A stretch of DNA of 64,000 bases from Diphasiastrum complanatum (GCA_029204225.1 CM055092.1:100618200-100682199), one strand, 5' to 3'. Positions 44,309-55,416 are shown, counted from the first letter of the stretch. Notes: generated by a model from the letters alone, not told the origin. Numbers and translations: made by a program.

Positions 44309-44924
44309 TGCTAAATTTTATAGATAACAAAACATCATACATACAATCCAAATAAAACAATACATACTTTTGACAATATGGTACAACAAAAATTTTGGTA
44401 TTGCCTGACTCGTAAACATGATGAAGCTGATTGCTTGTCCTTAAACAAGTGACAAAAAAATTGAGTAAGAACAAAAACACCTAGAACATTGTCGCTTTTG
44501 TACAATTGAACCCAATAATTGAGTCTAGCTTTGACAATTGGGTCTGTGAGGTCCGCAGACTTATTCATAAGTTCCTTACAGATAGCAGGATTAAAATAAT
44601 TCATATATGAGGCCAAATATATATTAAATATAAAGTGATCACCTAATTTATCGTTCAGAATAAAAAAATGACAACATGGGATTGACCGGATATTGAACAA
44701 CTAAATTTTTATATACATTTCCTATTGATTGAGAAGGGCTTTCAGGAAAGAGAGCAACTGATTTTGTGATGTATCTGTCCAGATCCTCTGTGGTGCGTCT
44801 GGGCACATCCAAAGACTCATCACTATCAGATGAGTAATCTAGTAAAAAATTTAGACAAGGAGTGACAAGAAGACCCTCTTGGAATTTTCAGTGTATCAAG
44901 AATTAATTGGGTCTGGCCTATCAT
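44309..44924 (-). pseudogene. Coding-like minus-strand sequence after the H3-like ORF
   Basis: Shifting minus frames read LVTPCLNFLLDYSSDSDES, then RRTTEDLDRYITKSVALFPE (about 44870-44720), and then YMNYFNPAICKEL and TDPIVKARLNYWVQLYKS (44640-44490). They are protein-like but broken by frameshifts, or by introns that I cannot place. They may link the H3-like protein to the 248-aa protein in one transcript. Confidence 0.4.
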
Positions 44925-45502
44925 CTACTTGGTCTCATCTAATAGTACTAATCTTCTTTTAGGTGGAGGTGGAGGAGAGGGAGAGCTTTCAGCTTCCACC
45001 CTAGACGACCCAGTTTGATCATGAGTTGGTTGGTCTTCAACTGGTTTGATTTGGCCTTTGTTGGCCCTGGTTCCTGACTTCATTGACCTTGACTGCTTTA
45101 TTTTTTTCTGGTAAGGGGGTCTAACCCTGGGAGTAGGTCAGGGAGGTGGAGGTGCCTTGAACACCTGCTCGTACTGATTCCTCAGCCTGAACAAAAGCTC
45201 CATATCTTTGGGCATGATAGTCACCCGCTTTGCATGTACAGCAGCAAGCACAATGTCCTCAAAAAACTTAATCTGATAATCTTCATAGGCTATATGCAAA
45301 GCTTCTATGGCCGTCACATAGATCTCGTCACATCCCTCACTATCCTATTGAAGTGAGCTTCGGTATCAATAGGTTGGTGGACTTCTGTAACCTCCTGATA
45401 TCTTCGAGAAATGGTTGCCTGTCCCCCTAGCATGAGGTCTAGCAGCAGCAGGATGAAAGGATGATGAGGTTGCGGACGCGCAATCTGTTTAGTCCTTGTC
45501 AT
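44925..45502 (-). pseudogene. Divergent histone H3 (H3/CENH3-like) ORF
   Basis: The ATG at 45502 starts MTRTKQIAR, seven of nine residues as in the H3 tail MARTKQTAR (Lys4 context kept, Lys9 not). A shortened, non-H3 stretch follows, then RRYQEVTE and FNRIVRDV, matching RRYQKSTE and FQRLVREI of the H3 alpha-N/alpha-1 region. After a frame change at about 45330 comes AIEALHIAYEDYQIKFFED, then IVLAAVHAKRVTIMPKD and MELLFRLR, matching H3 alpha-2, loop 2 and alpha-3; HAKRVTIMPKD is identical to H3. EDY and the KDxELxxRL pattern are closer to plant CENH3 than to canonical H3. A TGA at 45138-45140 precedes a Pro- and Lys-rich tail ending at TAG 44925. H3 packages DNA in nucleosomes; this copy is frameshifted. 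No canonical H3 ends in such a tail. Confidence 0.85.
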
Positions 45503-46372
45503 ATTTGTCCAATATTGCAGACACGAGAGTAGATCGTAGATGAAATTCTTGTATACAAGTTTTCGCGTGGTTTCGATATCAGACAGAAAGTTTGCAATAT
45601 CGCAGGGGCGCAAGCAGGGACCAAAACTCTCAAAAAGAAACCAGACCGTCGCGCGTCTCCAATATTAGGTTTGGACAACAGAGAGAGAGCAAGAGTTCAT
45701 GAATCGGATAAGCAAATGGTTTTTAATCGCGGTCTTTGCTTATATAGAGATAAATTTTTTATGTATTAAATGCAAAAGTGCCACGAGCCAATTTCTAATT
45801 CGTGTGTCCAATTTATGATTGCTCCACATGTGTGAATATTCGTGTCCGATTTTAAACCACACACATGTCGCCTATGGATTTGGCCGACATTGCACATAAA
45901 TGCTTTGCACGTGTGCGCGCACGCGTTAAAGGAATGGACATGTCTCAAAACGACGTGTGATGGCATGACTAGTCGAGAAGTGTCACGTATTTAACAGTGA
46001 CTTTTGAACGGCTGTGATGAATCTGTGGGATGTATATAAGGGCTAATTACTATCATAAAACATTTTGTTTGCTCCAAGTTCTCGTTTGCAATATCGCAAC
46101 CACGTGACTCTACTACTTTCGTTCCTATTTGCCAGCACTCCCTCATCTGCCTACGATATCAGATGTTCTCGTCGATTGCCCAATATTGCTACCACGTGAC
46201 GCTGCTGCTACTTTCTGATTTTTCCATCACACCCTCGTGTGCCTGCGATATTGTTACTTGTTCGTTTCCTTGATAGCGGCTGCCATGCGACAATGTCTTT
46301 TCGAATCCGAAGTTTGGTCATTCCTCGTGTTCCTGCGATGTCCAGTACCACGTTTCCTCTGTCATATCTAGC
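45503..46372. promoter_or_regulatory. Divergent (bidirectional) promoter region
   Basis: This interval of about 870 bp separates two divergent ATGs. On the minus strand CTCTATATAAGC (45738-45750) lies about 240 bases before the H3-like ATG. On the + strand TGTATATAAGGG (46031-46040) lies about 335 bases before the ATG at 46373. GCGATATTGCA-like phrases recur on both sides (about 45530, 45595, 46088, 46180, 46245), as do CACGTGAC phrases (about 46100 and 46193). Confidence 0.6.
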
Positions 46373-47886
46373 ATGGAATCTGACAAGCTGCATCAGTTCC
46401 TCTCTGACGCTGGTGTTCTAGACAGGACTGAGTACTTTTCTTCTCTTTTTCGACTTAAATTTGATGTTGAGAGATTTGTGCTTGAGCACAAGTTTCACCT
46501 ATTGGAATTATTCAAAAAGTTTTGGACTAGCATCCAAGAATTATTTATCGATGGCCTGAAATTTGTTCATTTCCATGAATTGATAGTTGCCTAGCCTGAA
46601 GCCAAGCACAAGCATGATACAAAGTTTACCAAGCTTGATGAGATCCTGAAGGTGTACAATATTGTGAATCCCATAGAAGATCATGCAGGTTTGTAGCTAA
46701 GGGCATAGCTTTTGTTTTTTTCATATCTGCCTTTATACCTAATGAAGGCCAATCATCCAGATCAATTGTTGCTGGTTCTTCAAGTAGAACATCTACTCAG
46801 AGATGTACTCTCGTTGTGGAAAAAAATTTAGAAGATGAAATATTGGGTGATGAGAAAGAGGCTAGGCTGGCTTCGATGTATGACCCTGCTCTATTATGAT
46901 CAATGGTAATATCTTCTACATCAGGTATAGAAGAACACGATAAAAGCAAGACATTGCATGACGTTCATGTATACCATATGAATAGTCAGCCATATTTTTC
47001 ATTGAATGGTATTGGAGATGTGTTAGACATGAGAGAGGACGAGATCCTATCTGTACTAGCCTATGCATTGTCATAATTTTCAAATATAATGGACTTCAAT
47101 CATGATGATTTAATTGAAAGGATTGACTATGAAGATGAAGGTGGTTGGAAGTTTGGAGAGCAGGCCTTACAAATTACAAGGCAACAATGTCTAGCCTATG
47201 GAGCAAATGCTCCTAGTGAGGAGGAGTCCATTGAGTTTCAAAAAAGATATCCTCTTCTAGAGCAATACGTTTTTTTTGAGGTAGTGAGAAGTATTCCTGC
47301 TGGGCATGACTTGCGTGGAAAAGGATTGTTGGAGTATTACTAGCATGACATGATAATTTTCATTTTCTTATTCCATCATAATCATATTTAGCATTATATT
47401 CAACCAAAATCCATCTGAAAATTAAATTGATTACAAATTTTTGTATTTATGTTGTAGGACACAATTGAAGTTGATGATTTTGCGAGAAGAGGAGGTGCTT
47501 GAGGTGTTGTTGGCCAAAAGGATTCAGCATTGTGCCATGACCTTAAATACTTTGTACAAAATGAAATTTGTATTCAACATGATAACTTTTATTCACAAGC
47601 AGGAACTATAGTAATGGCAATAAAGGCATTGTCCTATTTTTGAGACGGACATAGATATCCTAATAGTACATACAAAATCATTTTTGTCAAGAGAGATATA
47701 GCTATAAAAATATTGGGTTATGTTTCTAAAAATGTACCCAAAAGATCATCTGCTTTAGCAATGTACGCAAGTTACATAGAGTTAAGCAAAAGAAGATCGA
47801 TTGAGCATTTGGATCCATATGAGAGGAGACAATTTCTTTATGACCATACTGCTCAATTGACCTTTGATACCGATGAGGAGACTTAA
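46373..47886 (+). pseudogene. Unrecognised spliced gene divergent from the H3-like ORF
   Basis: Starts MESDKLHQFLSDAGVLDR (46373) with helical charged segments. An in-frame TAG falls at about 46592, then the frame continues to a GCAG/GTTTGT donor near 46689 and an AATGAAG acceptor near 46749, which keep the frame (EDHAG, then QSSRSIVAGSSS). An acidic stretch and the 47089-47343 frame (DDLIERIDYEDEGGWKFGE) follow, then an intron-like gap. After it come HDLKYFVQNEICIQHDNFY, YKIIFVKRDIAIKILGYVS and YERRQFLYDHTAQLTFD, ending TAA at 47884-47886. Two further TGA stops near 47501 and 47641 look like CGA-to-TGA changes. I recognise no domain. The end lies about 26 bases from the end of the convergent transposase-like gene. 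Confidence 0.55.
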
Positions 47887-47911
47887 TGTTTTAATTGTTT
47901 TTCTATTACAA

Positions 47912-50589
47912 TTATGAAGTTGAACAGTTTCCCCTCAGATGTTGAAATGTCTTTTTGAATAAAATGAGATTTGCTGAATATTTGGTTTGATATCTAAACC
48001 ATGCTCTTCTGTAGAACCATTGAAATAATTGAAATAAATAGCATCTCTTTGAATTATATCCTCCATGGTTGGTTGCTCGATGAAAAGCTCCTCTTGCTTG
48101 CCAATGCAATTTCTCCATACCTTGAGAAGACCATATGCTCATACTTCCATATTTTTTTGCAAAAAATGTGGTGAGATGTAATAGAATATGTTGCAACCAG
48201 TAAAATACATATATTAGAAATCAAATATATGACGTTGTTGAACGATTTTTGCACAAAAACAAATGTTGAATTACCATTTAGTGTGTAACATGATCCTTTC
48301 CCCAACATTCTGCTACTGATTTGACAAATATCTCACAATATTTTTGTAAATTTGCAATGTCAATTTCAGATAACTTTTCTTTTTGCAACATGCCAATCAA
48401 ATTGTCGAGATTTTGCCATACTGCAGCTTTTTTTTAATCTTGTGTTGTCCCTATCTTCAAAGTTGTTTGATGCTGCAACAACGTCTTTCCAAACATTGTA
48501 TGTCATGGTAGAAGACTTTCTAGTGTGATTGGATAAAAATCTTCTAGCTTTTGCACCTCCAACAGATGGCTTGTTTGGAATGTTCCCTGATTTCCCTGAT
48601 AGTTTTTCACTTTTTTCTATTTTTACATTCCCCTTGTGCAAACCAGCTTTTGACGATACTTGCTCTAATATCTCAATTCCAATTTTAAAGGCTGATTCAG
48701 GTTTGGTATTCCAGACATACAAAATATGATTGTAAATCAATTTTTCAATAATTCATAACTCAGCATGCAATGTGCATATGTGAACATTGATCAATGGAAT
48801 TGCCAACACAGGTCTAGAGTTCGGATGCTCTCGATCTCTTGTTGGACCAACTCTTGATCTTGTCAAATTCAAGTCTTTACAATTCTTCATACAATACGAA
48901 CAAGGATGTTAGTATTTGCCCCATGCAAAACATTCTACATACATTTCAGTGTCTTTAAATCACCTACAAGATGCCATAAAATTTGAAACGTGCCATAGTT
49001 TGGCACATATATTTTGTTTTCACCCATGTGCTCTTCAATAATCTTCGCATAATTTGATGTCAAAAAAATCCACGATAAGATAGCACGGTCTTCTTTTAAA
49101 ACTGAAAAGTAACAAACACATACAAAATAACGAACATTGACATTAACAAACTTAGGTGATAAAATACAATAATAAATAAAATTGAAATATACCTGAAATG
49201 CTGCTAACTACCATATTTCATTCTCTGATTGAACACTAAATGATGAATCATCTGCATCATTTTCAGTATTGTTCAATGCTCTGTTCATAAAGATGATACT
49301 TAACCGTTCCAATTTTTGTCCCTTAAAAATTTTAGACTCATCAAGTTTAATAACCAATATCAATTTTTCATGGACTTCTCTTTCAAATATTTTGTAATAT
49401 TTAATCATGTATGCCACTACTTTGTTAATATCCAAAAATAAATTGTTGGACTCATTGTATTCCAATGTTCCACTCTCACATGTATACAATTTCTTGATAT
49501 GAAATGCTATAAGCATAATCATACTCTCATTAAGACAAAATCTTGTTTTTTTTACTCTAAATGGACGAGAAAGAGGTAGCTTTCGAATCTTCACATGTGC
49601 AAAGGCTTCTTGTACAATTTTAAACAATAGAGTATATGCTTTATGACTAATTCTTGAATCATCACATGCTCCTTGGATAACTCTTGCATCCAAGACATCT
49701 TGAATGCTCTTTATAATCATTGCAGCAATATCATTCTTAATCCTGTCATAACGAGAATTCTTTAACAATTCTTTTGTAGTTTTTGATGACAATATGGAAC
49801 CCAAAGATTTTCCAATACTTGTAGAATCTTTAAAATGTTCTCTCGCCACCAGAGATGATCGCAAGACATAATAAATAATAAACTTGATCTTAAAAAAATA
49901 GCAAGCATTAGAAAAACAAGCACATAAAAACTTAGCAAGCGTGTCATTGTTCTTTTAATCAATACTTGAATGCTTGAATCCTTTTCTTCTTGTTTCCACT
50001 TCTTGAAGACGGATCATCTGTCCTTTTTTTGGAAGTCGTTTGCGTTTTCTTATATTTAATTTTCTCTTGAGAACTTCGCCTTCAACAATAGCACTCAAGC
50101 TTTTCCTTTTAAAATTCTCAACGTCTCTCAACATAACTTGATTGGATATTTGAAGATCAGTAACAATTGTTTGCAATTCTGATATATTGGAGCTCAATGT
50201 CATATTCTTGTATATATGTTTCTGCAAATTTCCTTGAAGTATTGCCTTCTCATTGTTTGTTTGAATCAACAAATATTCCAATACTTGTGTTCGCTTCATT
50301 GCTTCATACATCCCGTATTGACTCCACTTTTGACAGTATCCCAACAATCCACTATGCCCATTACACAATAAAATTCAATAATTGGCCAGTAGTTCGAAAG
50401 TCCAGAAAACATCATGTACTTGGATCTTTGGGATAAATTGATCCAACTGTCCACAAATCAATATTTCTACAATTTTTTTTCTCTAAGTTCTTTCTTACAA
50501 GTCTCATTAGTCTGACCAACTTTGGTGTTTTTCTTATAAATTGGAGCACAATCGAGTGAGAGCACAATATGAAGATCAAACTTTTCCAT
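47912..50589 (-). pseudogene. Large transposase-like gene, decayed
   Basis: Minus strand from about 50589 (MEKFDLHIVLSLDCAPIYKK). Coiled coil and KRKRLPKK at 50368-49955 look nuclear. The 49864-49208 frame has RVKKTRFCLNESMIML and a strand-like LILVIKLDESKIFKGQKLE, which could hold the first catalytic Asp. An intron at 49102-49192 (GT..AG) leads to DRAILSWIFLTSNY, FQILWHLVGDLKTLKC, then HPCSYCMKNCKD (C-x2-C) and INVHICTLHAEL, followed by RRFLSNHTRKSS and near the end WSSQGMEKLHWQARGAFHR then ATNHGG (48130-48059). The order CxxC, LHxxLR, SxQGxEKxH, HGG occurs in large transposase-like proteins of many eukaryotes; I cannot name the superfamily. A TGA replaces the Arg of LHxxLR. Several exons and frameshifts are not resolved. 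Confidence 0.6.
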
Positions 50590-50979
50590 TATTTCAAAAT
50601 CAAACAAACTAAATCATGTAACGAGAAAAACAATTCACACGAAACCAAAACAAGCTTGTAAATCATTAAACATGCATGTTATATAATCTACCTTTCAAAT
50701 GTTTTCAAAGATTTTTGGAGGAAACACCATACTCAACCAAAAATTATTCTCTTCTCCTCCTCCCACTAGTGATATGGCACAACCAAACTCCTTTATAAAC
50801 GCATGAAGAAAAGCTTCTTGGTAGCATGGATAGTCGTCTGTGTGCTTAGGTGGTGTGTTTATTTTGTTTGAGTTAAAATGAGTTAACCACACCAGTTAGA
50901 TGATGGACAACACCGAAAACTAGAAAAATGACAACAAATCTTGCCGTTTTTACTTTTTCTCTCTCTAATCATTCTCTCA
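50590..50979 (-). other. Upstream region of the transposase-like gene
   Basis: A minus frame at 50892-50695 (PPKHTDDYPCYQEAFLHAF) may be an extra 5' exon. GGGCCCTATATAAAACCC near 50990-51005 could be its TATA box, although that stretch is also the last readable part of gypsy E. Confidence 0.35.
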
Positions 50980-52187
50980 CTAAGTTCGGGTTTTATATAG
51001 GGCCCTTTTTGAGTTGAGGCCAACCAACACAGGCAAAGAACTTCGAGCCTTCAGGCCTTGTAGATTCCATTTCTCATACAAAGTAGTGGAAATAACGTTG
51101 ACACCCGATCTTCCATATACAATAGTAGCTTCTTGTACGAAGAGTTTGTGCTTGATAGGAAGAGCTATATTGTGCTGCTCACTCTCCCAAGCCGCTCCCA
51201 CATTCAGAACATTGTTGGCTTCTTCAAAGCCAGCACAAAATAATGGTTCTTTGGAAGGTATGTCATCTGATTCAATGTTCAGCCAATCTGACAAGACACC
51301 CTTTGCTTGAGGTGCAAGTTGAAGGAGCTCTCCAATAGAGATGTTCATTCTATTGGATAAGATGCTTGTTAGCAGTTTCGTCCTTGGAGCTTCGGGTTCT
51401 ACCATATGGAATGGTTCTTCCTGATGGTGTAGTTGCACGTTCACATCTGATCTGTGTGGTGAACCTTGTGGTGCATTCACTTATTGATTTCTATCTGGTG
51501 CAGTGTCTTGAGGAGCTGTTAGTTGATGTGCAGCTTGAGCAGCTTCCTCTGCTTGTGCTTCTTGTATCCAATGCTTGATCTTCTAATATCGTCTTTGTTC
51601 ATCCTTCACATTCAGATAAGGTAATCTCGCTCCTCTTGATATTGAAGGTTGATCAGCTAGCACTGATACAGAGTGCAGTGATGATGGAGCTACTTCCTTG
51701 CGCTTTTGTGCTCGCGTAACAGCTGACACTGGAACGTTAATCCTTAGTATAGTTGAGTGGGGAGTTGTGCTTGGGCCTGCTGATTGAACTGCAATCCAAT
51801 TCAATGGTAGCTAGTTCTCGATGGACAATTCTTGTAGCAATGTCCATATCCACACTCAAGACAGAAGGGCGTATAAATTTCTTTGTTTGGACATTCGGCA
51901 ATCCTATGTCCTTCTCCGCATCCATAACATCCATATAATTTGCCCCCTTGGCGTTGTGGCTGTGCAGTGTATGTGGCATAATATTCATTAATAGCATGAT
52001 CGATGAATGGTTCATCAGGTCCATAGTATTGTTGCATTTTCTGTTGGGAAAATGTTTCAGCTTCTGCCACCGCCGTGAGATTCACCTGGATTGCTTGGCC
52101 TTGGTGGTGCTGGTAGTGCCATTCTTTGTTGTTGAGGGCCTGGTCCAAGCCTTGGTGTTGCAGTAGGTGCTCCTTGATGGTAAGCAT
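50980..52187 (-). pseudogene. Gypsy E gag end, zinc knuckles and start of protease
   Basis: Minus strand: 52187-51801 has gag tail sequence with two knuckle-like motifs, CYGCGEGHRIAEC and CLECGYGHCYKNC. A middle frame (51804-51583) carries basic PVSAVTRAQKRKEV. The 51480-50980 frame has ALPIKHKLFVQEATIVYGRSGVNVIS, where gypsy proteases have a DxGSGVNxIS active site (here YGRSG, so the catalytic Asp is lost). It ends in TAG at 50980, and the rest of pol is absent on this side. Confidence 0.75.
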
Positions 52188-52570
52188 AAGAGGTCTAGAA
52201 TTGAGCTCTCTTTTGTCTTGTTCTGGTGCTGATCAGTGGTTGATGATTGGAAGAAATGAAAGGAGCACGAATAACTAACAAATTTTACAGGATGACAATT
52301 GAAATGGTTATTGAGAGATGAGTGTATGGTGGCACATATTTGATTGGAGTTGATCACACACACAAAAAATGGATGTTGTAATGGCGTAGTTGGTGAGTGA
52401 TAGATGGCCTCGATGGTGCCGGGGCGGATGGGGTTCGGGGCCTCCCCGCTAAGGCCCCGACACAGGGGTCTGGGGGACTACGCTGGCCCCCAGCACTAAA
52501 TGGTATGACTTGTATAAGATCAGACATGTATTTTGAGGGACAAGTCACTAGTAGTTTCAACAATTTTTTT
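52188..52570 (-). other. Gypsy E gag 5' part, decayed
   Basis: Expected position of the gag start. A GC-rich block at 52410-52500 stands out from the AT-rich flanks. No continuous frame with capsid motifs. Confidence 0.4.
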
Positions 52571-53548
52571 GGATTTTCTTAACAGAAACCTTCGCCTGAC
52601 TGATATATGTTTTATCACAGTGTATTACCACTTTACGGAGCTCGGCAAAGGTTCTTGTTGGCAAATGATGGTTCAGCAAAGGTTCTGAAAACAATTTGCA
52701 CACGATTTGGACTGGGAACCTTCGTCTCTATCCTTCTGATGGAGACTAAGCTTGGCCGACTTGCAAGGAGGTATAGATTGATGATGAGAGGGCTGACAAA
52801 GATTAGGCGAAGATTATCATGGCAAGAAATAGTCTGGCGAAGGTTCAGAAGGCAATTTGGCACTTTTGAGGGCTGAGAACGTTCACCGGACTAGTTATAG
52901 GTAATATTAACCTTCGTTGACTTCACAGATACTTCAAAACAATGTTCTATGACTATTCTGAGCTTGGCGAAAATTAATGATATACTGGCAAAGGTTTATG
53001 AAGGTTGGCGAAGGTCCAAATGACTTAAATTTTTCTTTGAGTACTAGGAACGTTTGCCTGACCACTTATTCTCAATATTAACCTTTGTCGACTTCACAGA
53101 AGCTAAAAAACATGGAAAAGTAGCTACTGGCAAACGGGTGAAGGTCTACAGTAAGTACTTTTGCAGATATTAAAGTTGGCAAGGGTTCTGATGGCAAATT
53201 CCTAATTTTGGTGTCTAAGAACCTTCGCTAGAGATCGTACACTCAGTATTAACCTTCGTCGACCTCCAAGATGGCTCTGATGCTGAAAATCAAGCTGGGC
53301 GAAGGTCGTTTGGGGTGTTTTGGGCTACTATTGAGATTCTGGACATTTTTTACAAAGGTTTTTTCATTTTTTTGGCAATTTTGGCAAACTGGCTGGGAAA
53401 TAACCTTCGCCTAACTAGATGTAGGTATTGATAATGTGGCAGAATGTACTGCCAGGTGGGTGAATGTTGGTTTGAGCAGATCAGAAAGTTATGAGGTTTG
53501 ATAGGTGTTTTTTTTGGCTCTTTTCTGGACAATTTGTCAAAACTACAT

Positions 53549-53550
<2 letters not shown>
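52571..53550 (-). other. Gypsy E leader rich in GGCGAAGGTT motifs
   Basis: At least fifteen variants of GGCGAAGGTT or its complement AACCTTCGCC lie at 52585-53415, spaced 20-90 bases. The same motif family occurs at 15305-15590 beside gypsy B. Opposed copies could pair into hairpins. No coding frame is supported. Confidence 0.6.

Positions 53551-53581
<31 letters not shown>
53551..53581. repeat. Homopolymer T31
   Basis: Thirty-one T in a row (A run in gypsy E orientation). Length is prone to sequencing error. Confidence 0.95.
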
Positions 53582-53800
53582 CTGATTTTTCTAATTTTTA
53601 GGATTTGTGAAAGGGATAGGGTGCGAAGATCTGTTTCTCATCTCTAAATCTCCCTCCACAGATCATACAAGCAACAAATCATGAAAAAACAACAAATCTA
53701 ACTTCTACTCCACACTAAACTACCCCCCACACATCCATTCCACAAGCAAAAATCACAAGATGAATGCATGCAAGCTAAAAAGCAAGAAAACGCTAATCTA

Positions 53801-53819
53801 TTCTCCGCCAATGGCACCA
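53801..53819 (-). other. Gypsy E primer binding site (tRNA-Asp-like)
   Basis: On the minus strand TGGTGCCATTGGCGGAGAA matches 15 of 19 bases of the TGGCGCCGTTGCCGGGGAA site common in non-chromodomain plant gypsy elements. It sits 8 bases from the presumed LTR end. Confidence 0.65.
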
Positions 53820-53826
53820 AAAAAAT

Positions 53827-54480
53827 TGTAGCGGCCTTGGTTCACCTGCCACGCATAGATTCGTTCCCAAGGGAATAGTGCTTCCCTTGTGAAGTTAGCT
53901 TGCAAATACTACTCTGACCACACCTAGATTAACCACACCTAACTATCCACCCTACTTTAACCACAAGCATGAGAAGGAAGAATAGATTACAATGGGGGAG
54001 GTGAGAGAAGAGGCAAATGGAAAGCAAATACAAAATGCAAAAACGTGAGAAAGAGAGAGAGGGAAGGAAGCAAGGATGTTCAAATCTCATTTGGGCATAA
54101 TGTCCTCCTCCTTGGATGGGGAAGGCCCTTGCCCCTTTCTCCTATTGGTTAATTATAATGGCAAGGATCCTAATCCAAGCCTCCTAAACTAACACAAAAT
54201 GAATCTAATGGTTCCTTAAGAAAGCACAAGGGCACTCACATGATTCATGTGAGTTCTAATTTGGGCCCTTTTAGCTTTTTTATTAACAACTTGACTTAGG
54301 GCCTCTAATGTCAATTTAGAGTTTTAGGCCCCTAGTCACTTATTCCTAATTCTACAAGTTCTACAAAACCAGATTGCGTGCTCATTGGGTTGGGCTTATA
54401 CACGCAGGAAATCATTGCCCTCGCACTTATTGCTTTGTACAGTAGTGTACTATGGCGGGGCCCACTTGGTAAGCTTAGCC
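53827..54480 (-). repeat. Gypsy E 5' LTR (right end uncertain)
   Basis: Starts TGTAGCGGCCTTGG next to the primer site. It contains GA-rich and CT-rich tracts and the GGGGAAGGCCCTTG phrase also found near 3220. The far end is not visible; the copia-4 fragment begins by about 54560. Confidence 0.5.
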
Positions 54481-54559
54481 AGTAGTCCTTTAGTGCCGAG
54501 ACCCACTAAGTGCCCAACAAGTACTATACAAAGCAAGCCAGCATAATGTATTCACATGA

Positions 54560-55405
54560 GTAAACATCAAGGACACAAACCTGACACCCTGTGATGCATG
54601 CAACAAAGGAAAGATGTCACGTACACCTTTAATGAAGGATTCCTTCAGAGCGACAGAACTTCTGGAGCTGATACACTTAGACATCTGTGGACCCTTTGAT
54701 GTACTATCTGTCGGAGGATCAAGATACTACATCACCTTTATTCATGATTACAATAAGTTTGATGTTGTTTACTTCATCCACAAATCTGAAGCTCTTGACA
54801 CATATGTGAACTGGACCGAAAAGAAAGTCAAGCAGATCAGGACTGATAGAGGAGGAGAATACATCTCCAACTGTTTTACTGACTTTTGTAAAGGTCGAGG
54901 CATCCTTCATAGGTGTACAACAGCCTATACACCACAATATAATGGTGTAGCAGAGAGGAAGAATAGAACTGTCATGGAAGCTGCAAGATCCATGATGGCC
55001 TACTCAAAGGCATCAAGATCGCTATGGGCTGAGGCAATAGCTATAGTCGCTTACTTGCAGAATTGGACAAGCAAGTCAAGCATTGCTCACACTACTACAC
55101 GCGAGGTATGGTGGAGAAACAAGCCAAATCTAGCTCATGTTCAAATCTTTGGATGTGTGGCATATGCACACATACCAAATAAGAAGAGGAAAGAAGCTAG
55201 ATAAAAAGGTGGAGCAAGGATTCTTGGTTGGCTATGATATACATTCTGCATATTACAGAGTATACATGCCTCAAACCAATGAAGTGAAGACTGTCAAAGA
55301 CGTCAGATTTGGCGAGACAAGAACAATGGCTGAGGAAGATCCGATCGACTACGAAGTTCTCACCAGACAGTACTATGACCGACCCACATCGACAGATTGC
55401 AGGCA
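54560..55405 (+). pseudogene. Copia-4: isolated copia integrase fragment
   Basis: On the + strand: CDACNKGKMSRTP, ELIHLDICGPFDV (first Asp), YYITFIHDYNKF, IRTDRGGEYISN (second Asp), YTPQYNGVAERKNRTVMEA (Glu), then FGCVAYAHIP. After a frameshift near 55185 come KVEQGFLVGYD and the integrase C-terminal region, up to about 55405. Between YNKF and the second Asp some 20 residues are missing. No gag, protease or reverse transcriptase is attached. The family differs from copia-1. Confidence 0.88.
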
Positions 55406-55416
55406 TGTCACTTTTT

